Shown: positions 8,845 through 18,992 of the stretch, one piece after another | Numbering within the stretch: the first letter of the stretch is position 1 | How the letters are laid out: each line of letters starts with the position of its first letter | Made by a program: the position numbers and the translations under genes | Notes under the pieces: generated by a model | What the model saw: the letters and a program-made list of their open reading frames with translations, nothing else | Told to the model about the DNA's origin: nothing | Database searches by the model: none | Source: Alphaproteobacteria bacterium LSUCC0396 | Lineage (GTDB): Bacteria > Pseudomonadota > Alphaproteobacteria > Puniceispirillales > Puniceispirillaceae | Direction of reading: 5' to 3' | Length of the DNA stretch: 64,000 nt | Assembly: GCA_041228345.1 (NCBI GenBank) | Contig: CP166131.1 | Location: forward strand, 1,295,001-1,359,000

Positions 8845-10068
8845 TTAAATCTCGTCATCCAGCCCGTAGGCAGTATGCAAGCTTCGTACCGCCAGCTCGG
8901 CATATTCAGCATCAATCAAAACCGAGATTTTAATTTCGGATGTCGAGATAACATGCAGGTTCACACCCCTTGCCGCCAGTGTTTCAAACATGGTCTTGGC
9001 AACACCCGGTTGCGTTCGCATCGCCGTTCCAACAACCGAAATTTTCGCTACATTCGGCGAAGCATCAACCGATTCAAATTCAAGAAGCTCTTTAATTTTA
9101 TTAATAATATCAACAGCTTTATTTAAATCAGCGCGGCAAACAGAAAAGCTGATATCAGTCTTTTTGACTGCACTTGATGCGCTTTGAACGATCATATCGA
9201 CATTAACATGATGATCGGCCAGCGCGCCAAAGACAGCGGCCGCAACACCCGGCCGATCTGGCAGGCCAACGATTGTGATCTTGGCCTCATCTGGGCTGTA
9301 AGCAATACCGCTAATGGTTTCTTGTTCCACGACTGAATCCTCATTTACGACTAAAGTACCTGGTGCATCATTGAAACTTGAGCGCACCTGCAGATTGACA
9401 TTATGGCGCATCGCCATCGCGACTGATCTCGTTTGCAAGACCTTGGCGCCAGACGACGCCATTTCCAGCATTTCTTCAAAGGTAATCCGGCCTAGTTTAC
9501 GCGCTTTTGGTGCGATTCGCGGGTCGGTTGTGTAAACCCCGTCAACATCTGTGTAAATATCACAGCGATCAGCCTCCAGCGCCGCGGCAATCGCCACTGC
9601 TGACGTATCCGAGCCACCGCGGCCAAGCGTGCTGATCCGGCCATCCGGGCCAATGCCCTGAAATCCGGCAATGACAGCAACCTGTCCCTGTTTCATCCGC
9701 TGACGGATCGCACTGCCGTCAATCTCGTCAATGCGAGCAGCGCCATGCACGCTATCTGAGCGAATGGGCACCTGCCAGCCAAGCCATGACCGCGCATCAA
9801 CCCCAATATTCTGCAACGCTATCGCCAGCAGACCAACGGTAACCTGCTCGCCCGTCGCGACAATCGTATCATATTCGCGTGCATCATGCATCGGGCCAAT
9901 ATCAGACGCCCAGGCAACAAGCTGGTTTGTTGTCCCCGCCATGGCCGAGACAACGACCGCCACCTCATGGCCGGCATCAACTTCGGCTTTTACCCGCTGT
10001 GCAACGTTGCGTATGCGATCAAGATCGGCCACTGAAGTGCCGCCAAATTTTTGAACAATCCGTGCCAT
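8845..10068 (-). CDS. lysC: Aspartate kinase
   Basis: First step of the aspartate family pathway (lysine, threonine, methionine, diaminopimelate), phosphorylating aspartate. 407 residues, the length of the alpha-subunit form with feedback control. The kinase domain starts MARIVQKFGGTSVADLDRI, with the nucleotide-binding loop KFGGTS, and contains GRGGSDTSAVAIAAAL. Two ACT domains follow at about 265-335 (ITIVGLPDRPGVAAAVF) and 345-400 (ISVVGTAMRTQPGVA), which normally bind lysine and threonine as inhibitors. Divergent from ubiG with 71 bases between. Confidence 0.96.
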   Translation of the reverse strand: MARIVQKFGGTSVADLDRIRNVAQRVKAEVDAGHEVAVVVSAMAGTTNQLVAWASDIGPMHDAREYDTIVATGEQVTVGLLAIALQNIGVDARSWLGWQVPIRSDSVHGAARIDEIDGSAIRQRMKQGQVAVIAGFQGIGPDGRISTLGRGGSDTSAVAIAAALEADRCDIYTDVDGVYTTDPRIAPKARKLGRITFEEMLEMASSGAKVLQTRSVAMAMRHNVNLQVRSSFNDAPGTLVVNEDSVVEQETISGIAYSPDEAKITIVGLPDRPGVAAAVFGALADHHVNVDMIVQSASSAVKKTDISFSVCRADLNKAVDIINKIKELLEFESVDASPNVAKISVVGTAMRTQPGVAKTMFETLAARGVNLHVISTSEIKISVLIDAEYAELAVRSLHTAYGLDDEI

Positions 10069-10139
10069 TTGCTGTATGCTGTTTCCAATGAATATAATTT
10101 CACGCAGCTATAGCGATTACCAGCCGCCGGGGCAAGCCC

Positions 10140-10892
10140 ATGATGACAACTGCAGACCAAACTGAGATTGATAATTTTGCCGCCCTATCCGACCAATGGT
10201 GGGATCAGCGGGGGCCGATGGCACCTTTGCATGCTTTTACGCCCATTCGGGTGGATTATATTTTACGGGCAATTGGTCGCTTCTTCCCGATCAACGCAGG
10301 CGGACAGCCCTCCAAACAATCAGCAACAAGGCCGTCATTGGCGAGGCTACGCATTCTAGATATTGGCTGCGGCGGGGGCTTATTGGCCGAACCGATGGCG
10401 CGGCTTGGCGCCAACGTTACAGGCATCGACGTCACGGCGCCCGCAATCCATGCCGCAAAGGCGCATGCCCAAACCATGCAGCTGGATATTGATTATCGTG
10501 TCATTACCGCTGAAGATCTCGCTGCGACTGGCGCTAAATTTGATGTGATTTACGCCTCAGAAGTGATCGAGCATGTGGCCGATCGACCGCTCTTTATCAC
10601 GGCGATTGCCGAGATGCTGAACCCCGATGGCGTTGTTATTGTCACCACGATCAACCGCAGCCTTCCTGCCCTGTTATTTGCCAAGATCGCCCTTGAATAT
10701 ATTGTCCGGCTGGTGCCGGCTGGCACGCATGATCCGCGCAAATTTGTTAAGCCAGCCGAATTACGCGCCGAATTTGCTGCTGCCGGTATTCTGCTTGATG
10801 ATATGACCGGTTTTGCCCCGCGCCCGGGCGGCGGCTTTATGCCGGTTGGATCACTGGCGGTGAATTATGCTGCCAGCGGTGGCTTTCGCTAG
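10140..10892 (+). CDS. ubiG: Ubiquinone biosynthesis O-methyltransferase UbiG
   Basis: SAM-dependent enzyme performing both O-methylations in ubiquinone synthesis at the membrane surface. The 250-residue protein has the UbiG N-terminal signature FAALSDQWWDQRGPMAPLH and ends FVKPAELRAEFAAAG...GFAPRPGGGFMPVG, as in UbiG. The SAM motif LRILDIGCGGGLLAEP is near residue 70. A short insertion (about residues 51-70, rich in Gly, Ser, Gln) precedes it. Two ATG codons are adjacent; either may start the protein and no strong ribosome site is visible. Divergent from lysC. Confidence 0.93.
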   Translation: MMTTADQTEIDNFAALSDQWWDQRGPMAPLHAFTPIRVDYILRAIGRFFPINAGGQPSKQSATRPSLARLRILDIGCGGGLLAEPMARLGANVTGIDVTAPAIHAAKAHAQTMQLDIDYRVITAEDLAATGAKFDVIYASEVIEHVADRPLFITAIAEMLNPDGVVIVTTINRSLPALLFAKIALEYIVRLVPAGTHDPRKFVKPAELRAEFAAAGILLDDMTGFAPRPGGGFMPVGSLAVNYAASGGFR

Positions 10893-10936
10893 CGATCAAG
10901 CTGGCACAAACCGATCAAACCGGAACCGCGCGCCGC

Positions 10937-11473
10937 TTAATGTTCGGGCGGCAGCCACGGCATCGCGACAACGTCAATTCCCTCATCGGCAAGCTGCTCG
11001 CGCTCTTCGGCAGTTGATTGGCCGTAAATATTTTCGGCCAGACTATCGCCATAATGAATTTTGCGGGCTTCGGCGGCAAAATCGGTGCCAACGTCACGGC
11101 ATTCGGCCTTGATCTTGCGCTGTAGCTGGCGCAATTGCGCCATTGCCTCGCCAAACGCAGCCGCAGTCATGGCGGCTTTTGGCGGCGATGTCGGCACCGG
11201 TTTTTGCGGGCTTGATGTTGCCGCACTTGGGGCCGCACCGTGGGCCGTGTTGGGGGCCGCACTGATTTGGGGCGGCGCCTCAATTGTGACAGGGTCGCGG
11301 CGGCGTTTTGGGCTTGCAATATTAGGCGTCATCAGCGCGCGACGAATTTTAGCGCTATCGCAAACCGGGCAGGTAACAAATCCGGCATTATTCTGCTCGT
11401 CAAACGCAGTGCTGGTTTGAAACCAGCCTTCAAATTCATGGGTCATCTCGCAGATCAATTGATATTTGATCAT
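10937..11473 (-). CDS. DUF1178 family protein
   Basis: A 178-residue protein of a family with unknown function. The N-terminus MIKYQLICEMTHEFEGWFQT is the family hallmark. Cysteines at C8 and in VTCPVCDSAKIRRALMTP form a zinc-ribbon-like arrangement. A Pro/Ala/Ser-rich linker (about 70-110) is followed by a helical C-terminal segment (AQLRQLQRKIKAECRDVG...AEEREQLADEGIDV). In many alphaproteobacteria this gene lies next to grxC, a nitrilase-family gene and ubiG; here ubiG is adjacent and convergent while grxC and the nitrilase gene are 8 kb away, so the usual cluster has been split. Confidence 0.88.
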   Translation of the reverse strand: MIKYQLICEMTHEFEGWFQTSTAFDEQNNAGFVTCPVCDSAKIRRALMTPNIASPKRRRDPVTIEAPPQISAAPNTAHGAAPSAATSSPQKPVPTSPPKAAMTAAAFGEAMAQLRQLQRKIKAECRDVGTDFAAEARKIHYGDSLAENIYGQSTAEEREQLADEGIDVVAMPWLPPEH

Positions 11474-11500
11474 TTATTTGCTCTCACCGCCCCAGCTTGT

Positions 11501-14122
11501 TTAAAGGGCACCATGACAATGTTTGAATTTCTTGCCCGATCCACATGGGCACGGCGCATTACGCGACACCTTGCCGCCAGCTGTTGCAGCATTGCCAGCA
11601 TTATTGCCAGCATTATTAGCTGGCGCAGCGCCTCGGCTGTCGGCATCTTCCGGTTGGCGGATTTCGACATGGGAGAGAACCATACTGGTAGTCTCACGCA
11701 TCGTGGCCAGCATATTTTCAAACATCATAAAGGCTTCACGCTTATATTCATTTAGCGGGTCCTTTTGCGCATAGGCACGCAATGTGATGCCTTGGCGCAG
11801 CTGATCAAGCGTAAATAGGTGTTCTTTCCACTGCTGATCAAGCACCTGCAACAGCAAGTTCTTTTCCGCCATCCGCATGATATCAGGGCCAAGCCGAACC
11901 GCCTTTTCCGCCATATGCCGGTCGGCAGCATCAATCAACCGCGCTTCGATCTCAGTTTCAGCGATGCCGTCCTCGGCAAACCATTCAGCGATCGGTGCCT
12001 CGACACCCAAAACACGGCGGGCATCAGCATCCAGCGTTTCCGCATCCCACGCATCATGGTAGGAGCCAGCGGGGATGGCGCGCTCGACAATCAGAGCTGC
12101 CGCTTCATGGCGCATATCAACAACGGTTTCATGAACATCATCGGCGCGCATAATTTCCTTGCGCTGGTCAAAAATCACCCGGCGCTGGTCATTCATCACA
12201 TCGTCATATTTCAGCAATTGTTTGCGGATTTCAAAATTGCGGGCCTCAACCTTGGATTGGGCCTTTTCGACGGCCTTGTTAATCCAGGGATGCATAATGG
12301 CTTCACCTTCTTCAAGGCCCAGCTTGACCAGCATACTATCCAGCTTTTCCGAGCCGAAGATACGCATCAGATCATCTTGTAGAGACAAGAAAAATTTCGA
12401 CGCGCCCGGGTCACCTTGACGACCAGTCCGGCCGCGCAACTGATTATCGATCCGGCGCGATTCATGACGTTCGGTACAAATCACATAAAGCCCGCCAGCC
12501 GCCAGCGCAGTGGTCTTTGCCGCCTCAATTTCGGCAATAATCTTATCCCTTTGCTTGTCGGTGACAGTCTTGCCCGTTTCAGCCAGCGCAGCCAGCCGCA
12601 TATCAAGATTGCCCCCCAGCTGGATATCAGTGCCGCGCCCAGCCATGTTGGTCGCGATTGTAACCGCTCCCGGCACGCCCGCATCGGCAATGATTTTCGC
12701 CTCCTCAGAGTGAAACCGTGCATTGAGAACCTGATGCTCGATTTTACGCTTTTTCAATTCGGCAGACAGACGCTCAGACTTGTCAATACTGATCGTGCCA
12801 ACAAGAACCGGCTGTTGGCGTGACCGGCATTCAAGAATTAACGCAATCACCGCCTCGTCGCGTTCGGCGCTGGTGCGATAAACCTCATCATCATGGTCAA
12901 TACGCGCAATATCGCGGTTGGTTGGAATTGCCGTGACCTCAAGGCTGTAAATCTCAGAAAATTCCCCAGCCTCGGTCATTGCTGTACCAGTCATTCCGGC
13001 CAATTTATCATACATGCGGAAATAATTCTGGAACGTAACCGACGCTAATGTCTGGTTTTCCGCCTGAATGGCAACGCCTTCCTTGGCCTCGATTGCCTGA
13101 TGCAATCCATCAGAGAACCGCCGGCCTTCCATCGCACGGCCAGTGAATTCGTCAATAATGACAACCTCGCCGGCTTTCAGCATATAATGCGTGTCACGAG
13201 CAAAAAGCCGGTGGGCGCGCAGCGCCTGATTGACGTGGTGCAACAGCCCGACATTTTCAATGTCATAAAGCGTTGCCTCGCCAATCACACCATGATCGCG
13301 AAGCAGGGTTTCTGCATGCTCGATACCGGCCTCACTTAACGAGACACTATTGCCCTTTTCATCGAGATCGTAATCTTCTTCAACCAGCTGTGGGATGATT
13401 TGATTGGCAACCACGTAATGTTCTGAGTTTGTTTCGGCCGGGCCAGAGATGACCAGCGGTGTGCGCGCCTCGTCAACGAGGATCGAGTCAACCTCATCAA
13501 CAATCGCAAAGTTGAAATCACGCTGCACCATATCATCGAGGCTGAATTTCAAATTATCGCGCAGGTAATCAAAGCCGAATTCATTATTCGTTCCATAAGT
13601 AACATCGCAGCGATACGCGGCACGGCGTTGATCATCATCAAGCCCGCCAGTAATACAGCCAACGCTCAGCCCAAGAAATTCATAGACCTGACGCATCCAA
13701 TTGGCATCGCGCGAGGCCAGATAATCATTCACCGTAACCACATGAACGCCGCGACCATCAAGCGCGTTTAGAACCACCGCCAAGGTGGCAACGAGGGTTT
13801 TCCCCTCACCAGTTTTCATTTCGGCGATTTGTCCACGATGCAGCGCAATACCGCCCATCATCTGCACATCAAAATGGCGCTGACCTAGGGTGCGCTTGGC
13901 GGCTTCACGAACCAGTGCAAATACATCAACAAGATGATCATCCTTGTCGGCACCATCGGTAATCTTTTGCCGGATATCGGCAACCATCGCACGCAACGCG
14001 TCGTCATCAAGGCCGGTAAAATCGGCTTCACGGGCATTGATGTTCTGCACCACTGACTGCATGGCCTTAACCGCCCGATCATTCGAACTGCCAAACAGGT
14101 TTTTTGCAAAAGACCCAAACAT
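11501..14122 (-). CDS. secA: Protein translocase subunit SecA
   Basis: ATPase motor that pushes precursor proteins through SecYEG. The start chosen gives [20 protein letters not shown], 873 residues, with GGGGAG shortly upstream; the longer frame has no family support. Walker A is MKTGEGKT at about 102-109, followed by [17 protein letters not shown] for the DEAD-like motif B, and by [10 protein letters not shown]. The C-terminal zinc domain is present: [13 protein letters not shown], with C858, C860, C869 and H870, which binds SecB and phospholipids. A divergent 356-base region separates it from an exported peptidyl-prolyl isomerase, a possible Sec substrate. Confidence 0.97.
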   Translation of the reverse strand: MFGSFAKNLFGSSNDRAVKAMQSVVQNINAREADFTGLDDDALRAMVADIRQKITDGADKDDHLVDVFALVREAAKRTLGQRHFDVQMMGGIALHRGQIAEMKTGEGKTLVATLAVVLNALDGRGVHVVTVNDYLASRDANWMRQVYEFLGLSVGCITGGLDDDQRRAAYRCDVTYGTNNEFGFDYLRDNLKFSLDDMVQRDFNFAIVDEVDSILVDEARTPLVISGPAETNSEHYVVANQIIPQLVEEDYDLDEKGNSVSLSEAGIEHAETLLRDHGVIGEATLYDIENVGLLHHVNQALRAHRLFARDTHYMLKAGEVVIIDEFTGRAMEGRRFSDGLHQAIEAKEGVAIQAENQTLASVTFQNYFRMYDKLAGMTGTAMTEAGEFSEIYSLEVTAIPTNRDIARIDHDDEVYRTSAERDEAVIALILECRSRQQPVLVGTISIDKSERLSAELKKRKIEHQVLNARFHSEEAKIIADAGVPGAVTIATNMAGRGTDIQLGGNLDMRLAALAETGKTVTDKQRDKIIAEIEAAKTTALAAGGLYVICTERHESRRIDNQLRGRTGRQGDPGASKFFLSLQDDLMRIFGSEKLDSMLVKLGLEEGEAIMHPWINKAVEKAQSKVEARNFEIRKQLLKYDDVMNDQRRVIFDQRKEIMRADDVHETVVDMRHEAAALIVERAIPAGSYHDAWDAETLDADARRVLGVEAPIAEWFAEDGIAETEIEARLIDAADRHMAEKAVRLGPDIMRMAEKNLLLQVLDQQWKEHLFTLDQLRQGITLRAYAQKDPLNEYKREAFMMFENMLATMRETTSMVLSHVEIRQPEDADSRGAAPANNAGNNAGNAATAGGKVSRNAPCPCGSGKKFKHCHGAL

Positions 14123-14478
14123 CATAACTCCCCAGCCATTAGGCGAACGCACTGCCGGACGGCAGATATGAAGGCGGTGCAACAAGCACTTGATTGGACA
14201 TAGGTATAGACGCGAATTTTGTCAATTGTTTGAGCGTTCTTTTCACATTTACCGCAACCACTGCAAAACCGGCACGACGCTGCAAACCCCCGTCTTTAAC
14301 GGCGCGTAATCTTGGCGATTTTTCAAGCGCGGGCTTGCTCTTGGGTACTAGCTTCGTTAACACTAGATGGGGCGCATCAGTCACCAGAGTCCGCTGCGCC
14401 GGTTTTAGATTTTTCCCGATTGTACAGCGGCCCAGCTATGATTACCTTGGGTCAGCATCATTTAAAGAGGATTTACGC
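14123..14478. other. Intergenic region between secA and ppiC-type gene
   Basis: 356 bases between divergent genes, so promoters in both directions are expected here. I see a 14-base perfect inverted repeat (CTGCCG-GA-CGGCAG) near 14152-14165, close to the secA start. No convincing small gene is visible; the open frames here lack ribosome sites and family resemblance. Confidence 0.5.
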
Positions 14479-15348
14479 ATGCGCAATGGTATTTTTGCCC
14501 GTCGGTTTATCACCCTGTTAACAGGTGCGGTTCTTTGTGCCGGTATCGGTACGACGGTTCATGCGAATGAGGGCGGTATTCCGGTTGGTACAGTCAATGG
14601 TGAAACGCTGTGGCTTGAGGATGTGATGCATCAGGCAGAACGCTTGCCCGATGAATTCCGGCAAACACCATTGGCCAATTATTTTGATCAGCTGGTCACC
14701 GATATGATTGATGCCCGCATTGCCGCCAATGCCGCGCGCGCAGCAAAGCATGACACCAAGAAGGATGTCGCCAGCGCGATGCGGATTGCCGCTGACCGTG
14801 TGCTGGCCGAATCATGGCTTGGCGAAACTGTCGCGGCTGAAGTTACCGATGCCGCGATTGAAAATGCCTATCAGAAATTTGTGGCTGACACCGCATCGCG
14901 TGAGCAGGTGACCGCATCACATATTCTTGTTGAAACCGAAGATGATGCCAAAGCCATCATCACCTCACTCGAGGGTGGTGCCGATTTTGCTGAATTGGCG
15001 AAAAGCAAGTCAACTGGCCCAAGCGGGCCGAATGGCGGGGCGCTCGGCACATTTGGCCGTGGCCAGATGGTGCCAGCATTTGAAAACGCCGCCTTTGCAC
15101 TGGCCGATGGCAGCTTTAGCAAAACCCCGGTGCAGACGCAGTTTGGCTGGCACGTCATCAAGCTTGATAAAAAGGATGTTGCACCGGCCCCGACGCTTGA
15201 GGCAATGCGTGATCAACTCGTGCAAAATCTTTCAAGCCAAGCCCTTGGCCGTGTTCTTGAGGAATTACGTGCAAAGCAGGATATTAAAATCCGGAGCTTT
15301 GACGACATTCGCAAAGACGCTATGGCCACGGGCAACGCCAATCAATAG
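14479..15348 (+). CDS. Periplasmic PpiC/parvulin-type peptidyl-prolyl isomerase
   Basis: Exported foldase of 289 residues catalysing proline cis-trans isomerisation. The start is supported by AAAGAGG 8 bases upstream. The N-terminus MRNGIFARRFITLLTGAVLC followed by a cut site near VHA-NEG is a signal peptide. A helical SurA-like region (about 40-135) precedes the parvulin domain (about 141-235), which shows ASHILVETEDDA, DFAELAKSKSTGPSGPNGG, LGTFGRGQMVPAFENAAF and FGWHVIKL, all typical rotamase motifs. argJ begins 8 bases after the stop, so the two may be cotranscribed. The substrate is unknown. Confidence 0.92.
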   Translation: MRNGIFARRFITLLTGAVLCAGIGTTVHANEGGIPVGTVNGETLWLEDVMHQAERLPDEFRQTPLANYFDQLVTDMIDARIAANAARAAKHDTKKDVASAMRIAADRVLAESWLGETVAAEVTDAAIENAYQKFVADTASREQVTASHILVETEDDAKAIITSLEGGADFAELAKSKSTGPSGPNGGALGTFGRGQMVPAFENAAFALADGSFSKTPVQTQFGWHVIKLDKKDVAPAPTLEAMRDQLVQNLSSQALGRVLEELRAKQDIKIRSFDDIRKDAMATGNANQ

Positions 15349-15356
15349 CCCCCGCC

Positions 15357-16595
15357 ATGACCATATCTCCTCTAGCGCCTGAGCATTTTCCCGATCTACC
15401 CTCAATTGCCGGTATCGGACTTGCGACGGCAGCAAGCGGCATGCGCTATAAGGGCCGCGATGATTTGCTGCTAATTACGTTGGCCGCTGGCAGCACTGTT
15501 GCCGGGGTGTTTACCCAGTCCGATACGGCGGCAGCGCCGGTGATCTGGAGTCGGAACATTGCCGATACTGGACAGGCAACTGCAATCATCACCAATGCTG
15601 GCAATGCCAACGCCTTTACCGGCAGTCGCGGCGACACGGCTGTCAAAGAGATGACCAGCGGTCTTGCCAAGCATCTTGATTGCCCGGCTGACACCATCAT
15701 GGTGGCGTCGACCGGGGTGATTGGCGAGCCTTTAGACACTGCGGCGATGCTGCCCCATTTTGCTGCACTGGTTCATGATGCGAACAGTGATGGCGCAAAT
15801 GCCAGTTGGCATGTTGCTGCCAATGCCATCCGCACGACTGACACATTTGCCAAAGGCGCCCATGCGAGCTGTATGATTGACGGGGTTGCCATCACCATAT
15901 GCGGTATTGCCAAAGGGTCGGGCATGATTGCGCCGAATATGGCGACCATGCTTGGCTATATCGGCACTGACGCGGCCTTGCCATCGGACGTTCTGGCACG
16001 GTGCCTGCGCAGCGCAAACGGTGATAGTTTTAATTCGATTACCGTTGATAGCGACACCTCAACCAATGACAGCGTTTTCCTGATGGCAAGCGGCATGGCG
16101 GGCAACCGGCGCATTGCCGATACTGATGATCCGGCGTTAAAAGATTTCCGCAAGGCACTTGCCGCGGTTATGAACGATCTGGCGATCCAGATTGTTCGTG
16201 ATGGCGAAGGCGCAACCAAACTTGTCACCATCGATATTACCGGTGCCAAAGACAAGGCTACTGCCCGTAAAATCGGGCTTGCGATTGCGAATTCGCCGCT
16301 GGTCAAGACTGCGATTGCTGGCGAGGATGCCAATTGGGGCCGAATTGTCATGGCAATCGGCAAATTGGGGATTGGCATTCCGTCGGATGCTATCAGCATT
16401 GATATTGGCGGCTATAGCGTGGCGCGTGATGGAATGCGCGTTGCCGAATATAACGAAGCGCCGATTGCCGCCCATATGAGGGATCAGATGATTGATCTTG
16501 CGGTGTCGGTTGGCGATGGTCTTGGCGCGGCACGGGTGTGGACCTGCGATCTGACGCATGGCTATATCTCGATCAATGCCGATTACCGAAGCTAG
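15357..16595 (+). CDS. argJ: Bifunctional glutamate N-acetyltransferase / amino-acid acetyltransferase ArgJ
   Basis: Arginine biosynthesis enzyme that recycles acetyl groups from N-acetylornithine to glutamate. The 412-residue precursor cleaves itself before a threonine; here T197 in KGSGMIAPNMATMLG matches the conserved cleavage and nucleophile site. The N-terminal half carries ITNAGNANAFTGSRG and the C-terminal half DGEGATKLVTIDITGA and GEDANWGRIVMA, all family signatures. Whether it is mono- or bifunctional cannot be read from sequence. A MutT gene starts 7 bases after the stop, as in many alphaproteobacteria. Confidence 0.96.
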   Translation: MTISPLAPEHFPDLPSIAGIGLATAASGMRYKGRDDLLLITLAAGSTVAGVFTQSDTAAAPVIWSRNIADTGQATAIITNAGNANAFTGSRGDTAVKEMTSGLAKHLDCPADTIMVASTGVIGEPLDTAAMLPHFAALVHDANSDGANASWHVAANAIRTTDTFAKGAHASCMIDGVAITICGIAKGSGMIAPNMATMLGYIGTDAALPSDVLARCLRSANGDSFNSITVDSDTSTNDSVFLMASGMAGNRRIADTDDPALKDFRKALAAVMNDLAIQIVRDGEGATKLVTIDITGAKDKATARKIGLAIANSPLVKTAIAGEDANWGRIVMAIGKLGIGIPSDAISIDIGGYSVARDGMRVAEYNEAPIAAHMRDQMIDLAVSVGDGLGAARVWTCDLTHGYISINADYRS

Positions 16596-16602
16596 GCCGA
16601 CA

Positions 16603-17013
16603 ATGCTGTTAGTAAGCGCGGTAGCGCTGGTCGATATTGATGGACGCGTATTGCTGGCACAGCGCCCCGAGGGCAAACCCATGGCTGGATTATGGGAATT
16701 TCCGGGCGGCAAAATCGAAGCCGGCGAAACCCCTGAATCCGCACTGATACGTGAACTCCGCGAAGAGCTGGGCATCGACACTGCCGAATCTTGCCTCGCG
16801 CCGCTAAGCTTTGCCAGCCATCATTATGAGGCCAGCGATGATCGGCAAGCGTTTCACCTGTTAATGATGCTGTTTGTTTGTCGGCGCTGGCAGGGCAGGC
16901 CGCAACCGATCGAAGGCGGTGCGTTAAAATGGGTTCGCCCGCAGCAGTTGCGCGATTACCCGATGCCCGACGCCGATATACCGCTGATTTCAGCGATACA
17001 AGACCTCTTATAG
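16603..17013 (+). CDS. mutT: NUDIX hydrolase, MutT (8-oxo-dGTP diphosphatase)
   Basis: Sanitises the nucleotide pool by hydrolysing 8-oxo-dGTP. The start chosen (MLLVSAVALVDIDGRVLLAQ) gives 136 residues, close to the standard length of MutT; upstream ATGs within argJ at 16558 and 16576 would only add a non-conserved tail. The NUDIX box GX5EX7REUXEEXGU is complete (GGKIEAGETPESALIRELRE then ELGI), preceded by GLWEFPGG. The C-terminal residues FEGGALKWVRPQQLRDYPMP-like ending resembles MutT W and P motifs. Cotranscribed with argJ. Confidence 0.9.
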   Translation: MLLVSAVALVDIDGRVLLAQRPEGKPMAGLWEFPGGKIEAGETPESALIRELREELGIDTAESCLAPLSFASHHYEASDDRQAFHLLMMLFVCRRWQGRPQPIEGGALKWVRPQQLRDYPMPDADIPLISAIQDLL

Positions 17014-17037
17014 ACGAACCGCTACAATGATCCCTTA

Positions 17038-17940
17038 CTAAGGGCTGATTTCGGGGTCCTGTTCATTACCGCCAATCGCGCTGGCAAGGCGGCTGGTTGC
17101 TGATCCTGGCCGCAGCGGCTTTTGCTGGCTTTCATGCGGTGCCCAGCCGGTAAGGGTAATAATCTCGAAGCTGGCTGGTATAGATCCATCATCTAGACCA
17201 AATCGTTCTTGGTAAATTTCGGCCGCGCGCATGAAAACAGCACGCCTTGTCGGATGACGCAGCCGCCCTAGCATGGCATTTTGCTCGCCCATCCCGCGAA
17301 GGTCAGCCATCAGACGAAACAGGTTCGGATAGGTCACGGTCAACCGGTCGCTATCAGCCACCGGAAGCGCCAGACCAGCCCGCCCTAGCAGCCCACCAAC
17401 ATCCCTGATATCGGCCATCGGCGCACAGCGTGGGCTAAAGCCGCCGGTTATATCCTGTTCAGCCGCAATCAGCGCGGCACGCAATTCGGTGAGGCTATTA
17501 CCGCCAAGAAGGTTAATGAGACATAACCCGTCGGGACGAAGCAGCTGCCGAATTTGCACAATCAGGCCGGGTAAATCATCAACCCAATGGAGGTTCAAAC
17601 ACGAAAAGACCGCATCAAAACTGCCCGCGGCAAATGGCAAATTGGCAAAATCATGAACGGCAAAGGGCTGGTCAGTCTGTGATGCAAATCCGGCCGCAGG
17701 GTCGCTTTGCAGCATCATGCCTATTTTTCCGGTTGGCGCCAGCTGCCGCAACAGCCGACCATCATGTGCGCCAAGATCAAGACACAGGTCAAAATCACGT
17801 CGCATCAGCTCAACCCGGTCAGCAAGGCGCAATGCGGCCTCATCCTTTAGAAACGCAAAATCGGCATAGGATGCGGCGGCCCGTTGCCGGTAACGGCGTT
17901 GGGCAAGTGGATCAAAGAGCTGTGGCATCGGATCGGTCAT
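17038..17940 (-). CDS. SAM-dependent methyltransferase, BioC/NDUFAF5-like
   Basis: A 300-residue class I methyltransferase. The SAM motif I is CLDLGAHDGRLLRQL, and post-motifs DAVFSCLNLHWVDDLPG and LRPDGLCLINLLGG are those of the BioC and NDUFAF5 group. The N-terminal QLFDPLAQRRYRQRAA segment is typical of the alphaproteobacterial relatives of mitochondrial NDUFAF5, a complex I assembly factor that hydroxylates an arginine. Whether this protein methylates malonyl-ACP, hydroxylates NDUFS7-like protein, or does something else is open. The start at MTDPMPQLFDPLA was chosen over one 13 codons upstream by family resemblance. Divergent from comF, its usual neighbour. Confidence 0.8.
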   Translation of the reverse strand: MTDPMPQLFDPLAQRRYRQRAAASYADFAFLKDEAALRLADRVELMRRDFDLCLDLGAHDGRLLRQLAPTGKIGMMLQSDPAAGFASQTDQPFAVHDFANLPFAAGSFDAVFSCLNLHWVDDLPGLIVQIRQLLRPDGLCLINLLGGNSLTELRAALIAAEQDITGGFSPRCAPMADIRDVGGLLGRAGLALPVADSDRLTVTYPNLFRLMADLRGMGEQNAMLGRLRHPTRRAVFMRAAEIYQERFGLDDGSIPASFEIITLTGWAPHESQQKPLRPGSATSRLASAIGGNEQDPEISP

Positions 17941-18086
17941 AATAAACGCATCTTTTAAGCGCTGGGCGCAAAACCGCAAGCGCTAAATAACCGCAAGATT
18001 GACCATAGGGGCGTGAACAGCTTTACCAATTCTTTACCATTTGCCAGCTAGGCTGAAGGTCAAAGCGTTTCATATGGAGGCCGCTG

Positions 18087-18848
18087 ATGCCCTTTCGACA
18101 ATGGTCCCAAAGCCCCGGTTTCGTCCGGCGGTATTCGGCGGCGATGCTTGATCTTTTATTGCCGCAACAATGCCCGTTATGCAGGCGGTTTTGCTTTGAT
18201 AACGGTCTCTGCGCTGAGTGCTGGAGGGAACTGGTTTTCATCACCCCGCCATTATGCGGCTGCTGTGGGCGGCCGCTTGGCTATGCCATTGGTGATCACC
18301 TGTGCGGTGCCTGTCTGCAAACGGCGCCGCCGTTAACTGAAATCCGCAGTTGCTTTGTCTGTAATGACCAGTCACGAAAATTAATTCTGAAATTCAAACA
18401 TGGTGATGCGTTACATCTGACCCCGCTTTTTAGCCGGTTTCTAAAGATGCATTTCACCACGTTAGCACAGGCCAATCATCTGGTTGTGCCCATCCCTTTG
18501 CACGCAAGGCGATATTGGCACCGGCGCTATAATCAGGCGGCCGAGATGGCACGGATGCTGTGTTGGCATCATGACCAAGATGCGTTTTGCCCGGATATAT
18601 TAAAACGGCCAAAATCAGGGCCATCCCAAGCAGGCCTTTCCCGTCACCAACGCCAGCGCAATCTGGCCGGCGCCTTTTCTGTGCCAACGGCCAAGCGTGA
18701 CCGCCTAGCGGGGCAACTGGTGCTGTTGATTGATGATGTAATGACCACTGGTGCCACCCTCTATGAAGCGGCGCGAACATTACGGCGGGCCGGCGCTGGG
18801 CAAATTCGCGCTCTGGTGCTGGAGCGTGTTCTACGAGATAGCCTATAA
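18087..18848 (+). CDS. comF: ComF family protein (phosphoribosyltransferase-like)
   Basis: 253 residues. The N-terminal part has paired cysteines (C29, C32, C42, C45 and C57, C60, C73, C76 in PLCGCCGRPLGY and CGACLQ) forming zinc-finger-like knots. The C-terminal part is a PRTase domain with the PRPP-binding loop LLIDDVMTTGATLYEA near residue 213. ComF proteins take part in DNA uptake in competent bacteria, and homologues act in DNA repair, but many non-competent alphaproteobacteria keep the gene. A GGAGG site lies 6 bases before the ATG. Divergent from the methyltransferase and upstream of grxC. Confidence 0.9.
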   Translation: MPFRQWSQSPGFVRRYSAAMLDLLLPQQCPLCRRFCFDNGLCAECWRELVFITPPLCGCCGRPLGYAIGDHLCGACLQTAPPLTEIRSCFVCNDQSRKLILKFKHGDALHLTPLFSRFLKMHFTTLAQANHLVVPIPLHARRYWHRRYNQAAEMARMLCWHHDQDAFCPDILKRPKSGPSQAGLSRHQRQRNLAGAFSVPTAKRDRLAGQLVLLIDDVMTTGATLYEAARTLRRAGAGQIRALVLERVLRDSL

Positions 18849-18904
18849 CCGTGATACCCCCTCTTTCAGGCGCTATTTTTTAACAATAGAACACTATGAA
18901 ATGC

Positions 18905-18924
18905 ACCGCATTTTGCGGTATAAT
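18905..18924 (+). promoter_or_regulatory. Candidate promoter with abutting inverted repeat, upstream of grxC
   Basis: A perfect TATAAT hexamer lies at 18919-18924, about 70 bases before the grxC start. Directly in front of it is an inverted repeat ACCGCA-TTT-TGCGGT (18905-18919) that overlaps the first base of the hexamer and occupies the spacer. No good -35 hexamer is visible 16-18 bases upstream, which suggests an activator- or repressor-dependent promoter. This is inference from pattern only. Confidence 0.4.
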
Positions 18925-18992
18925 ATGGCTGTTTCAAAATCCAAATTACCAGATTGCTGCACCCGATCAAGGCGGCGTCCCGTGAGGTGAAA

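Noticed and set aside
14139-14384. 81-codon minus-strand open frame between secA and the ppiC-type gene
   Set aside because: No ribosome site, no recognisable domain, and it spans the expected promoters of two divergent genes.
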